From the NCBI RefSeq assembly GCF_003955665.1, contig NZ_RXHU01000023.1:1-63590 (forward strand): DNA of 63,590 nucleotides, in the 5' to 3' direction. This DNA is from Paenibacillus whitsoniae (GTDB lineage: Bacteria > Bacillota > Bacilli > Paenibacillales > NBRC-103111). Both the position numbers and the translations under genes were made by a program. Of the stretch, positions 17,556-24,934 are shown piece by piece (position 1 is the first letter of the stretch; each line of letters opens with the position of its first letter). Below the pieces are notes generated by a model. That model did not search any database, was not told where the DNA came from, and worked only from the letters and a program-made list of their open reading frames with translations.

Positions 17556-17759
17556 ATGTCATTCGCAGATTTACTGGCGAGTTTTATCGGTCGAACGGTT
17601 GAAATTTATTTTGCAATGAATCCTCCGATTGTGGGGCAATTAATGTCAGTAGATGGTTGTATTTTTACAATACAAATCAACAACACGTACTATTACAGCC
17701 CGCCGGTGACGGTAACGATCGTAGAGGAAGAGATAGCATTTGTGCGTATCATTGCGTAA
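17556..17759 (+). CDS. Small Sm-like (DUF2642/CotB-like) protein, candidate spore coat
   Basis: This 67-residue protein consists of essentially one small beta-barrel domain: LASFIGRTVEIYFAMNPPIV, then GQLMSVDGCIFTIQ, then a Tyr-rich NNTYYYSPP loop and a terminal IAFVRI strand. That order (I-G-x-x-V-E-I, G-x-L, then I at the end) matches DUF2642-type spore proteins. A strong AAGGAGG precedes the ATG. It is the last gene of the rightward set. Function is unknown. Confidence 0.6.
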   Translation: MSFADLLASFIGRTVEIYFAMNPPIVGQLMSVDGCIFTIQINNTYYYSPPVTVTIVEEEIAFVRIIA

Positions 17760-17777
17760 GCAAATCAAGGGATAGGA

Positions 17778-19088
17778 TCAGGAGGACGGCGGTACGTCTC
17801 CTCTGTCCCCCTGACGATTGGCGGCGCCAAGCGCCATCCATTTCATCCAATCGGCATACTTCTCCGCATGCAGATGCGTAATGCTCGATGCGCGAATCCT
17901 TCGATGGTAGAGTGGTTGGGCAACGTAGCGAAAGGCGGAAGATTGGGAAAGCCGGATAATGATTTCAAAATCCTCATATAGTCTACCCTCGTAAGGCGCG
18001 TCCACGAGCCAACCGCCGATCTTCTGAAGCGTCGCAACGCGGTAGCAGCGGGGAGCGACAGGAAGGGCTCTGCGCAGCAAATCGTTCGCCTCGATGGTCG
18101 CCGGCGCTTTGCGGATTCCTCCGAAGATGAGCCCTTTGCGGGCTCGTTCCGTCCACTCATAGTAGTCGCCATAGAGAAGCGACGTTTCCGGTGCTGCCTG
18201 CTGCGCGCTGTCAAGCAGAGCCCGGACCCCCTCCGGTGGTAGCCAATCGTCGGCGTCAAGCTCCACAAGCCATGGAGCCCGGCAGACGGACAGCGCAAGG
18301 TTTAAGCAATGAGACTTGCCAAGATTCACGGGATTCGTAAATATGCGAATGCGTGGATCTTGCCGCAAGTCTGTTAATTTGGTCTGCGTGAGATCTGTGG
18401 ATGCATCATCAATAAGAATAAGCTCCCAATCGTCGGCTGTTTGCGCAAGAATGCTTCGAACCGACCAAAGTAAATAATCCGCATTATTATACGTACATAG
18501 TGCAATACTGATTTGGGGTGAAGTTTGTGCTTTTTTCTGGGGCTCGACCAAATCGTTAGAGGAGAGTGAAGTCTCCAGAATCGGTCTGACTAATTCCCAT
18601 TCTTCCTGCTTCTTCTGCCATTTCGGCACATAGGGGATATGCGGCTTCCACCATGAGCTGGAGACGGACTGCCAGGTCCAGCGAGTTCTCAGTGCAAACA
18701 TTGCATCGTGCAGCATGTAGGTATCAAAAGGTAATCGATCGCTTGCAGGGAAAAAGGGGAAGCCCATCGATTGTACAGCGCGCGTTCGCCAAACGAGCGG
18801 TGCGTCAGGGAATTCGGGGTTCCCGCGTTCATAGATTAAGCCGGCACTGTCTTCAGGCAGCGCTTCGAGGCGTTCGGCAAGCTCCGGGAGGAACGATTCA
18901 TGAAGCAAATCCCCAGCCTGCAGCGTAATACAAAAAGGAAGATCATAGTCGCGCAGATGCTCATTCAAAGCTTCAGCATTTCCGGCCGCCACGAATTGGA
19001 CGTTCCATTCCGGTGCGACATACGCAAGATTGGCTTTCGTCGCATGGGCACGGGCCAGATCGGAAGATTCGAATACAAACACGAGCAT
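17778..19088 (-). CDS. Glycosyltransferase with degenerate N-terminal GT-A-like half and C-terminal GT2 domain
   Basis: This 436-residue protein carries a normal family 2 domain from about residue 195 (ISIALCTYNNADYLLWSVRS, LILIDDASTD, VELDADDWLPPEGV with its DXD). Residues 1-185 resemble a second GT-A domain whose metal motif is replaced (ITLQAGDLLHESFLPELAERL), so that half may be structural. I prefer the ATG at 19088, downstream of a GGAGGG, over the TTG at 19112. It converges on the small Sm-like gene and lies downstream of cysC on the same strand. Confidence 0.82.
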   Translation of the reverse strand: MLVFVFESSDLARAHATKANLAYVAPEWNVQFVAAGNAEALNEHLRDYDLPFCITLQAGDLLHESFLPELAERLEALPEDSAGLIYERGNPEFPDAPLVWRTRAVQSMGFPFFPASDRLPFDTYMLHDAMFALRTRWTWQSVSSSWWKPHIPYVPKWQKKQEEWELVRPILETSLSSNDLVEPQKKAQTSPQISIALCTYNNADYLLWSVRSILAQTADDWELILIDDASTDLTQTKLTDLRQDPRIRIFTNPVNLGKSHCLNLALSVCRAPWLVELDADDWLPPEGVRALLDSAQQAAPETSLLYGDYYEWTERARKGLIFGGIRKAPATIEANDLLRRALPVAPRCYRVATLQKIGGWLVDAPYEGRLYEDFEIIIRLSQSSAFRYVAQPLYHRRIRASSITHLHAEKYADWMKWMALGAANRQGDRGDVPPSS

Positions 19089-19156
19089 AGACCCAGCCCC
19101 CACCCTCCACAATGATATTGGTATACTATGCGAATGATGAGGGACTGGTGCCTGCG

Positions 19157-19753
19157 TTAGATCAATTGATGCTCGATTAGAAAGCGTTGGATCTGGGAGA
19201 TGGATTCTTGCAGGGATTGCCTGGAGGAGGGAATCGTCAACTCCGGCTTAAGCGGCTCCTCGTAAGGCGCTGTAACGCCGGTAAAGCTCTCGATCGCGCC
19301 GGTCCTGGCTTTCAGGTACAATCCTTTCGGATCGCGTTCTTCGCAAATTTGCAGAGGGCAGTCGACAAAAATTTCGATGAATTCGCCGGGGGCGAACAAG
19401 GCGCGTGCTCGATCCCGATCGGCCCGGTATGGCGAAATCAAGGCAACGATGGCGATAATCCCCGCCTCGACAAGGAGCTTAGCCGCTTCTGCCGTTCTCC
19501 GAATATTCTCGCTGCGATCTTCGGGAGAAAATCCTAAGTTGCTGTTCAAGCCATGACGAAGATTATCCCCGTCCAGTACGTAAGCACGCACATTTCGGGA
19601 AAATAGCATGCGTTCCACTTCATAGGCGAGCGTGGATTTGCCTGAGGCGGAAAGCCCCGTCAGCCACAGCACACAGCTTCCGTGCGCGTTCAGCCCTTGC
19701 CTTTCCTGCTTAGAAAGTTTGGAAGGCTGCCACTTAATATGTTTGTTGGACAA
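19157..19753 (-). CDS. cysC: Adenylylsulfate (APS) kinase
   Basis: This 198-residue kinase phosphorylates APS to PAPS, the universal sulfate donor. Visible are the P-loop GLSASGKST at 33-41, DGDNLRHGLNSNLGFSPEDR near 62-80, and the lid region DPKGLYLKARTGAIESFTG near 145. The only start is TTG, with AAGGGGG seven bases upstream. No ATP sulfurylase or PAPS reductase lies nearby, so this copy is not in an assimilation operon. With a sulfotransferase 6 kb away in a glycan cluster, supply of PAPS for sulfation is the most economical explanation. Confidence 0.93.
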   Translation of the reverse strand: MSNKHIKWQPSKLSKQERQGLNAHGSCVLWLTGLSASGKSTLAYEVERMLFSRNVRAYVLDGDNLRHGLNSNLGFSPEDRSENIRRTAEAAKLLVEAGIIAIVALISPYRADRDRARALFAPGEFIEIFVDCPLQICEERDPKGLYLKARTGAIESFTGVTAPYEEPLKPELTIPSSRQSLQESISQIQRFLIEHQLI

Positions 19754-19912
19754 GAGGTTTCCCCCTTAGCTTGTTTTAGTTCATTATATGTTTGATAGGA
19801 ATATGAGGTTCTGGTCAGATTTCCCTATGATCTTGGATTAGTAGATAAAGGTGCTAGATTTTGTGCGTTTTTTCTGTGTTTGTCGATTTTTGTTAAAAAG
19901 GTTCGATAAACC

Positions 19913-19941
19913 TTGAAAAAATTACTGGGATATTTTACAAT
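19913..19941 (+). promoter_or_regulatory. Sigma-A-like promoter of the 327-residue gene
   Basis: TTGAAA and TACAAT are separated by 17 bases, ending about 30 bases before the start codon, in AT-rich sequence. Confidence 0.6.
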
Positions 19942-19972
19942 TTAATAGGTAAATATAACTAAGGAGTCGAAA

Positions 19973-20956
19973 ATGAAAAAAACTGCTGTTATTGCAATTG
20001 TATCTTTATTACTAGTCGCATGCATCACGGGGATCATCGTTTGGAAGGTGAAAGATGATAAAGCCAAAAAAGAACTGGCTGCGTTAGCCACCATTGCAAC
20101 CATTCAAGAAAAAGTAAACGCCCTTTACAAGGACAACCAGAAACTAAATCTTGCCGATTCGATCAACAATGAGATGATAAAAAACTCACAAGACGTAGTG
20201 GCTCAACTGAGTGAGGAAGGACTTTCCGCAAAAGCTGCAGCTTTGTTCAAGCAAGCATCTCTAGATCTGAATACCGCGGTGAACATGTTCGCCTTAAAAC
20301 AGAATATCGAAAAGCTTTTCGATAAAAATGGTGCGTTGGTTGAATCGGCTGATCTAAAGCCTTTCAAAGACCAGTTAGAGGCGCTAAAGACAGATAAGCC
20401 AGCTTTTGTAAGTGATATGATGGTCAAACTTAATGATGCCGAAGCACAAAAGGAAAAAATTTCAACTGCAACTAAGTTGGTCGAAGGTTTATTTACATCT
20501 TCGGAAAAGTCTACGGTAAAAGAGAACATTACTCGTGCAGAAATTGATGAAGCAAAAGCAAAAGTAAACGAGATTAAACAAGACAAAGCAAAAGAAAGCT
20601 TGCTGACCTCTATACAAACAACGGATGCGTTCTTAGAATCAAAAATCAAAGCGGAAGCTGAGGCAAAGGCTGTTGCTGAAGCCAAAGCGAAGGCTGAGGC
20701 GGATGCAAAAGCAAAGGCTGTAGCTGATGCAAATAAAGCAAAAAGTAATCAATCTACTGCATCCGCCAATAAATCTAACGGCACTCCGGATTTAACAGGT
20801 TGGGTACCCTATAACACAGGGGATCCAGCGACATTGTTGAAATACTTGGCATCAGGTGACGTCATTAAATATAATGGCAAGTATTATGCATCTCCAGATT
20901 TGGTAGATATGATCTCCAATGAAAACGTGGTGAAGGTTATAGAAATTTCAAAATAA
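19973..20956 (+). CDS. Predicted exported Lys/Ala-rich protein, possible lipoprotein
   Basis: This 327-residue protein of unknown function has a hydrophobic N-terminus (residues 5-25). LLLVAC could be a lipobox, although the hydrophobic stretch continues past the Cys, so it may simply be a membrane anchor. The body is highly charged and helical. Residues about 222-260 are a low-complexity run of KAEAEAKA-type repeats. A short folded C-terminus follows (TGWVPYNTGD and YNGKYYASPDLV). AAGGAG precedes the ATG. It is markedly AT-rich compared with the flanking glycan genes. Confidence 0.75.
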   Translation: MKKTAVIAIVSLLLVACITGIIVWKVKDDKAKKELAALATIATIQEKVNALYKDNQKLNLADSINNEMIKNSQDVVAQLSEEGLSAKAAALFKQASLDLNTAVNMFALKQNIEKLFDKNGALVESADLKPFKDQLEALKTDKPAFVSDMMVKLNDAEAQKEKISTATKLVEGLFTSSEKSTVKENITRAEIDEAKAKVNEIKQDKAKESLLTSIQTTDAFLESKIKAEAEAKAVAEAKAKAEADAKAKAVADANKAKSNQSTASANKSNGTPDLTGWVPYNTGDPATLLKYLASGDVIKYNGKYYASPDLVDMISNENVVKVIEISK

Positions 20957-20974
20957 TAAACATAGGCTCATGTA

Positions 20975-21006
20975 AAAACAACCATCGCATTTGATGGTTG
21001 TTTTTT
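20975..21006 (+). terminator. Intrinsic terminator
   Basis: AAAACAACCATC pairs perfectly with GATGGTTGTTTT across a six-base loop and is followed by a T run. Its A-rich left arm may also serve the opposite strand. Confidence 0.85.
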
Positions 21007-21036
21007 GATTGAAGATCATTACTGAGAATATTGTCT

Positions 21037-21606
21037 TTAACCCTTACGAAGCCGTAGCTCAAAAAAATATTGCACGGCCGGATGCTTTAGCTTGATTTTT
21101 TCGGACATACTTACAATCCGCTTTCTTCCAACTCGCCTGTCCATTAATGCCAAAATATTCAACAATATATCCTTGCTTTCCAGGCTCTCCTCAATCGATG
21201 AGGATAAAAATTTAGTTGCAGCAGCCGTAAAATTGGATTTGCTGAGGGAAGCTTGTGCTGCTAAGAGCTCCTTGGCCAAATCGGAGATTACTCGGCTTCG
21301 CGCAATTACGATTAAACGATCTTCCGGAATCTTCCCCTCCGTATTCATTCTTACAGCTTCGATTTGTTGAGGGCTGATCGGAATGTCGATACTTGAGTCA
21401 TTTTTTATTTCTTGCTCCGACTGATACCATTTGATGAGAGTGGTCGCATCACTCATATTCAGTATATTTTTTTTATCCACCGCGATATAGCAGATCCCTG
21501 CTTTATCGGGTAAATAACGATAGCCGGTTGCACGGTATTCCACTTTCCCTTGTAACGCAGGACTGAGAAAGCCCTCCAATTGCTGCTTCAACTTGCTCCA
21601 GGACAT
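21037..21606 (-). CDS. SF0329-type conserved hypothetical protein
   Basis: This 189-residue cytoplasmic protein begins MSWSKLKQQLEGFLSPAL, followed by VEYRATGYRYLPDKAG. I recognise this opening from the SF0329 family of conserved bacterial proteins, whose role is not known to me. No catalytic motif is visible. It is convergent with the lipoprotein-like gene and lies 26 bases downstream of the GH16 gene, so the two may form a small leftward unit. Composition is AT-rich like its neighbours. Confidence 0.7.
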   Translation of the reverse strand: MSWSKLKQQLEGFLSPALQGKVEYRATGYRYLPDKAGICYIAVDKKNILNMSDATTLIKWYQSEQEIKNDSSIDIPISPQQIEAVRMNTEGKIPEDRLIVIARSRVISDLAKELLAAQASLSKSNFTAAATKFLSSSIEESLESKDILLNILALMDRRVGRKRIVSMSEKIKLKHPAVQYFFELRLRKG

Positions 21607-21632
21607 GATAATCTCCTATTGTTTAATAACCC

Positions 21633-22460
21633 TTATTGTCTATTTCTCAAACCAATTTTCTCATAACAACGAATATAATCGATCTCAAACTCACTAGGAT
21701 ATACGGGCGCAGTACTCGAACCACTTTTCGATGAGGGAATCTCATAAATGTTCAGCATCAATTGCATCGGATATTGCGGTGATTGCTTGGAACGATGAAT
21801 GAGTTTGTTATCGATATAAAAATCTACGCCGTGATCTGTCCAATCGACAGCATATATATGATATTTTGTCGGATCGATATCAAACGGTTTTTCGAAAAAC
21901 TCTTCTTCCAACATCGGATCGCCGAATGGATGGATGCCAAAGCCTAGCGTACACGTGCCATTTTCAACATGCCAGCCCTTTAATTCAAATGGACAGATTT
22001 CACCAGATCGATTCGGAAGATCCTCAAAACCGATCATCCAAAACGCGCAAACATTATTAGGGTTCCCAACACCTTTTGCCCGTAATTCAAAATACCCATA
22101 CTGCGGAGTAAATAACTGTATAACGGGTTGTTCTTCTCGAACAAGACAGTCATTTGAGAATCTGTGCTGACCATGCCTACTACCTAAGGGCCCAGAAAAA
22201 ACACCGGTTTGGAGGCTGCTTGCTTTCACATCTCCGTCGAATTCAGGGCACCACGGTAGTTGGTCTTCCGTTATTTGAAGAATGAGTCGACTATCTTTTA
22301 TTGTATAGTTGGCTGCTGAACGCTTTCGATTGCTCCACTGAGGCAAATAGCAAGACAGCCACTTCGTTCGGTCGAGTTCGTCCGTATCAAAATCATCATG
22401 AAACACTAAGTTATAGCCAACCTTTTCTAGATCGTTTCTTGGAAAATCATAACTGCTCAT
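21633..22460 (-). CDS. Glycoside hydrolase family 16-like protein
   Basis: This 275-residue protein has a laminarinase/lichenase-type beta sandwich: LVFHDDFDTDELDRTKW near 18-34 and the active-site strand SGEICPFELKG near 153. In GH16 the motif is E-x-D-x-x-E; here the two glutamates remain but the middle Asp reads Cys, so catalysis may be altered. No signal peptide is visible, which is unusual for GH16 enzymes that act outside the cell. The usual substrates are beta-1,3/1,4-glucans or galactans. Confidence 0.78.
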   Translation of the reverse strand: MSSYDFPRNDLEKVGYNLVFHDDFDTDELDRTKWLSCYLPQWSNRKRSAANYTIKDSRLILQITEDQLPWCPEFDGDVKASSLQTGVFSGPLGSRHGQHRFSNDCLVREEQPVIQLFTPQYGYFELRAKGVGNPNNVCAFWMIGFEDLPNRSGEICPFELKGWHVENGTCTLGFGIHPFGDPMLEEEFFEKPFDIDPTKYHIYAVDWTDHGVDFYIDNKLIHRSKQSPQYPMQLMLNIYEIPSSKSGSSTAPVYPSEFEIDYIRCYEKIGLRNRQ

Positions 22461-22513
22461 CGATCATGCCTCCAACTCATCCATCTGTTCTTTAAAATAT
22501 TATATCATGCCTA

Positions 22514-22543
22514 TTGAAGGAAAGGGAACAAATGTTCTATAAT
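22514..22543 (+). promoter_or_regulatory. Sigma-A-like promoter of the VOC gene
   Basis: TTGAAG and a perfect TATAAT are separated by 18 bases, about 30 bases upstream of the ATG. Confidence 0.6.
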
Positions 22544-22573
22544 TATTGGAAACGGCTGGAGGAGTGGTAAGCA

Positions 22574-22975
22574 ATGAAAATAGTCAAGCTGGAAGGTCTT
22601 ACATTATTAGCTGATGATGTTTCTCGATTGGCCCAGTTTTATCAAGAAGTCTTAGGATTTGAAATTGTTATCGAAGAGGAACATTATGTTGAATTTAACA
22701 ATGCTGGTGTGAGATTGGCCATTTGCTCCAAATCATTAATGGCGGACAATACTAATGGCTACACTTCTTTTACGGAAAGTCGCAAAGGACAAGCGTTCGA
22801 GCTGAACTTCCAATGTGATTCACCCGATCAAGTATACGCCTTGTACAATGAGTTCGTTTCGGAGGGAGCCATTGCCGTGACAGCTCCTCAAATCAAGCCT
22901 TGGGGTCATACGACTGGCTTCTTCGGCGATCCGGAAGGAAATGTTCATTCTATTTTTGCGGTGAATCCTGCATGA
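22574..22975 (+). CDS. VOC (glyoxalase-like) family protein
   Basis: This 133-residue single VOC-fold protein opens with LEGLTLLADDVSRLAQFYQE and ends GFFGDPEGNVHSIF, the paired beta-alpha-beta modules of the family. The Glu near the C-terminus could be a metal ligand, but the His of the first module is not obvious. Substrate unknown. GGAGGAGTGG precedes the ATG. It stands alone between a leftward GH16 gene and a leftward hydrolase. Confidence 0.85.
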   Translation: MKIVKLEGLTLLADDVSRLAQFYQEVLGFEIVIEEEHYVEFNNAGVRLAICSKSLMADNTNGYTSFTESRKGQAFELNFQCDSPDQVYALYNEFVSEGAIAVTAPQIKPWGHTTGFFGDPEGNVHSIFAVNPA

Positions 22976-22995
22976 TTGGTACGGGGGTGAGCCCT

Positions 22996-23017
22996 GAGCG
23001 CATCGCTGGCAGCGATG
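22996..23017. other. 22-base match to the anticodon arm of tRNA-Ala(GGC)
   Basis: GAGCGCATCGCTGGCAGCGATG here is identical to the anticodon stem-loop and adjacent bases of the tRNA-Ala gene at 24415-24487. It is part of a 10-base-pair perfect stem (GCGCATCGCT/AGCGATGCGC) with a GGC loop, so it may also act as a terminator for the VOC gene. The segment is palindromic, so its orientation relative to the tRNA is not decisive. Confidence 0.6.
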
Positions 23018-23039
23018 CGCTTTCGCACTATTAGCAATT

Positions 23040-24107
23040 TCACTGCTGTAAACGACTCTGCAAAGATTTGACGTTATTGATATTGCCGAAATTTAGATTC
23101 ATCCATTTCATGAATTGTTCTTTTTCTTCGAACTGTGGATAGTGAGCGGACTTTTCAAACCTAATGAAGTGCTTTTCTGGCGCCTCTATTGCCTCAAAAT
23201 ATGTTTTCGCCGCTTTCAATGAAGTCATATAATCGTATTCCCCCATAACAAAGTAGACAGGAATATCCAAATGGTCAACGATGCGAGGAATATTATTTTT
23301 ACGCTCCTCTTCCAACAAAACATTCTGCGAAACCGAAACCCCTCTGAAATAACGAATCGCATCCAGACCATTGTATTCAGGACTAACTAAAAATCCTAAA
23401 AAATAATCCTTGTTTTCATTGATAAGTCTAGCTGCTCCTCCGTACTTACGAACAAGACTTCTGGGTGTAGTATCCTCGCCTCGTTCAATCGACTTTTGGA
23501 GAGAATCTAATTTTTCCGCGTCATCCCAATTCCCTGCTTGTTTCGCCTGTTCGACAATGTATACCAAACTATCTAATTCGCTCTGAACCGTATTAGCCAC
23601 TTGTCCAATCCCAACGTAAGCATCATATTTTTCCGGTGCCTTAGCCGCAGCCTTTATCCCAATATACGTTCCGAACGAATGACCAATCAGCAAAACCTTA
23701 TCTTGATTTAGTTTCTTTGTTACGTAATCGGTTAATTCCAACAAATCCTCCACCAACAAATCCGAGGTCAAGTTTGAATAATTATTAAAAAAATGATAAG
23801 ATTTCCCGCTTCCGCGTTGATCGTAGTGAACAATAGTAAATTTCCGTTCCAGCTCTTTCTGGTATTTTCTCACGTATGGAATCTCAGAGCAGCCTGGCCC
23901 GCCATGAACAAAGATGATGATCGGATTGTTCCGATCTGCTCCCCTGATCATGACCTCGTGTCCTGCCCCATTGAGCTCTACTTGTCCAAGCTCGCTAATG
24001 CTATTCTCACTTTTAATGTGAGGCGTCCATGTGGGCATAAACATTTTGACAGCAATAATCAAAATAATGATCATCAAACTACGTCTACATATTTTTAAAA
24101 TTCTCAT
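23040..24107 (-). CDS. Alpha/beta hydrolase, proline iminopeptidase-like, membrane-anchored
   Basis: This 355-residue protein has an N-terminal hydrophobic helix at about residues 9-22 (signal anchor) followed by an alpha/beta hydrolase fold. The oxyanion segment HGGPGCSE lies near 82, DQRGSGKSY near 107, and the nucleophile elbow GHSFG near 147. A C-terminal DYDYMT-like acid region and KSAHYPQFE with the His complete the triad. HGGPG plus DQRGxG is typical of prolyl aminopeptidases. I chose MRILK at 24107; its ribosome site is weak. The gene is AT-rich. Confidence 0.85.
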   Translation of the reverse strand: MRILKICRRSLMIIILIIAVKMFMPTWTPHIKSENSISELGQVELNGAGHEVMIRGADRNNPIIIFVHGGPGCSEIPYVRKYQKELERKFTIVHYDQRGSGKSYHFFNNYSNLTSDLLVEDLLELTDYVTKKLNQDKVLLIGHSFGTYIGIKAAAKAPEKYDAYVGIGQVANTVQSELDSLVYIVEQAKQAGNWDDAEKLDSLQKSIERGEDTTPRSLVRKYGGAARLINENKDYFLGFLVSPEYNGLDAIRYFRGVSVSQNVLLEEERKNNIPRIVDHLDIPVYFVMGEYDYMTSLKAAKTYFEAIEAPEKHFIRFEKSAHYPQFEEKEQFMKWMNLNFGNINNVKSLQSRLQQ

Positions 24108-24218
24108 ATTAATTTCCCGCTTTCCAATGTATATCCAAAACAAACTGTATCATTCCTGTTACTTCCAGCGCCAGTTATCCTTCCAGAATATCGGCAGCAA
24201 AATATTCACCCGCCTCGA

Positions 24219-24262
24219 TATGGAGCCTAGCGGGATGTCCGAATCCTGATTTAATGGCTGAC
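24219..24262 (-). pseudogene. Degenerate tRNA-Ala-like 3' fragment
   Basis: The plus-strand text TATGGAGCCTAGCGGGAT differs by one base from the 3' end of the tRNA-Ala gene at 24413-24431. Weaker matches then continue through the T-arm and variable region (GAA-CC-TGA-T-AT-GCTG). No D-arm or 5' acceptor strand is present. It looks like a decayed copy of the 3' half of a tRNA, as left by tRNA-targeted integration, or an old tandem tRNA. Confidence 0.45.
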
Positions 24263-24374
24263 GAAGTGAAGTCGACGAGGACTTTTAGCGGTAGATTCAG
24301 ACGCCGTGCTCCTTCGCCTACGGCTCCGTCCGCGCGGGCGAACCCTCCAGGGGTTCTCACCCCATGATCCATAC

Positions 24375-24405
24375 AAAAAACCACGATCTCGAAGGATCGT
24401 GGTTT
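24375..24405 (-). terminator. Terminator of tRNA-Ala
   Basis: On the minus strand AAACCACGATC pairs with GATCGTGGTTT over a short CTTCGA loop, then a T run. It starts about ten bases after the tRNA 3' end. Confidence 0.85.
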
Positions 24406-24414
24406 AAGTTTGTA

Positions 24415-24487
24415 TGGAGCCTAGGGGGATCGAACCCCTGACCTCATCGCTGCCAGCGATGCGCTCTCCCAGCTGAGCTAAGGCCCC
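24415..24487 (-). tRNA. tRNA-Ala (anticodon GGC)
   Basis: The minus strand reads GGGGCCT for the acceptor 5' strand, then TAGCTCAGCTGGGAGAGC (D-arm), anticodon stem CATCG with loop CTGGCAG and CGATG, T-arm GGGGGTTCGATCCCCC-like, and AGGCTCC plus discriminator A. The CCA end is not encoded. Loop bases GGC give alanine, and the acceptor shows one G-T pair at position 3-70, the alanine identity element. A hairpin terminator follows. Confidence 0.96.
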
Positions 24488-24632
24488 GTATCGTTGTCGT
24501 GATGCCGACTTTTTGTATTATACAGGCACGCTTGAAGACAAGTCAAGTCTGTTTTTGCAGACGTTGTTTTCCGGCGCCGATTCATGCTAACCTAGTAACA
24601 TAAACTATCGTTTTCGTAGGAGTGAAGATAAG

Positions 24633-24920
24633 GTGTCAAATGCAGTGTGGTACTGGGTTTTCTTGGGGATCGCTTTCGTAGTTCCGTTCGTATTGGGCGT
24701 GGGCCTCATGCGTAAAACGAATCGGCTGGGCTTCTCCTTTTGGGTGACGACAGCCTTGAATATTGTACTGACGTTGGCGGCGGCGTTCTGGTGGAAGTCG
24801 GTGACGACGGACAAGTTCCAAATGATGTTCGGGATGGCGTTCTATGGGGTATCAGCGGTGAATGTGATGGTGATTGAGTTTTTCGCGCTGTTCAGCATTC
24901 GCAAGAAATTGAACAGCTAG
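24633..24920 (+). CDS. Small integral membrane protein, unknown function
   Basis: This 95-residue protein has three predicted membrane helices (about residues 5-25, 34-54 and 65-88). A basic RKTNR loop follows the first and an RKKLNS tail ends the chain. The start is GTG with TAGGAGTG upstream. The next gene (VanZ family) begins 14 bases after its stop, so they are likely co-transcribed. I do not recognise a named family. Confidence 0.75.
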   Translation: MSNAVWYWVFLGIAFVVPFVLGVGLMRKTNRLGFSFWVTTALNIVLTLAAAFWWKSVTTDKFQMMFGMAFYGVSAVNVMVIEFFALFSIRKKLNS

Positions 24921-24934
24921 ATGGAGGTACGAAC

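Noticed and set aside
19157..19753. Assimilatory sulfate reduction operon
   Set aside because: No ATP sulfurylase, PAPS reductase, sulfite reductase or sulfate transporter is adjacent to cysC.
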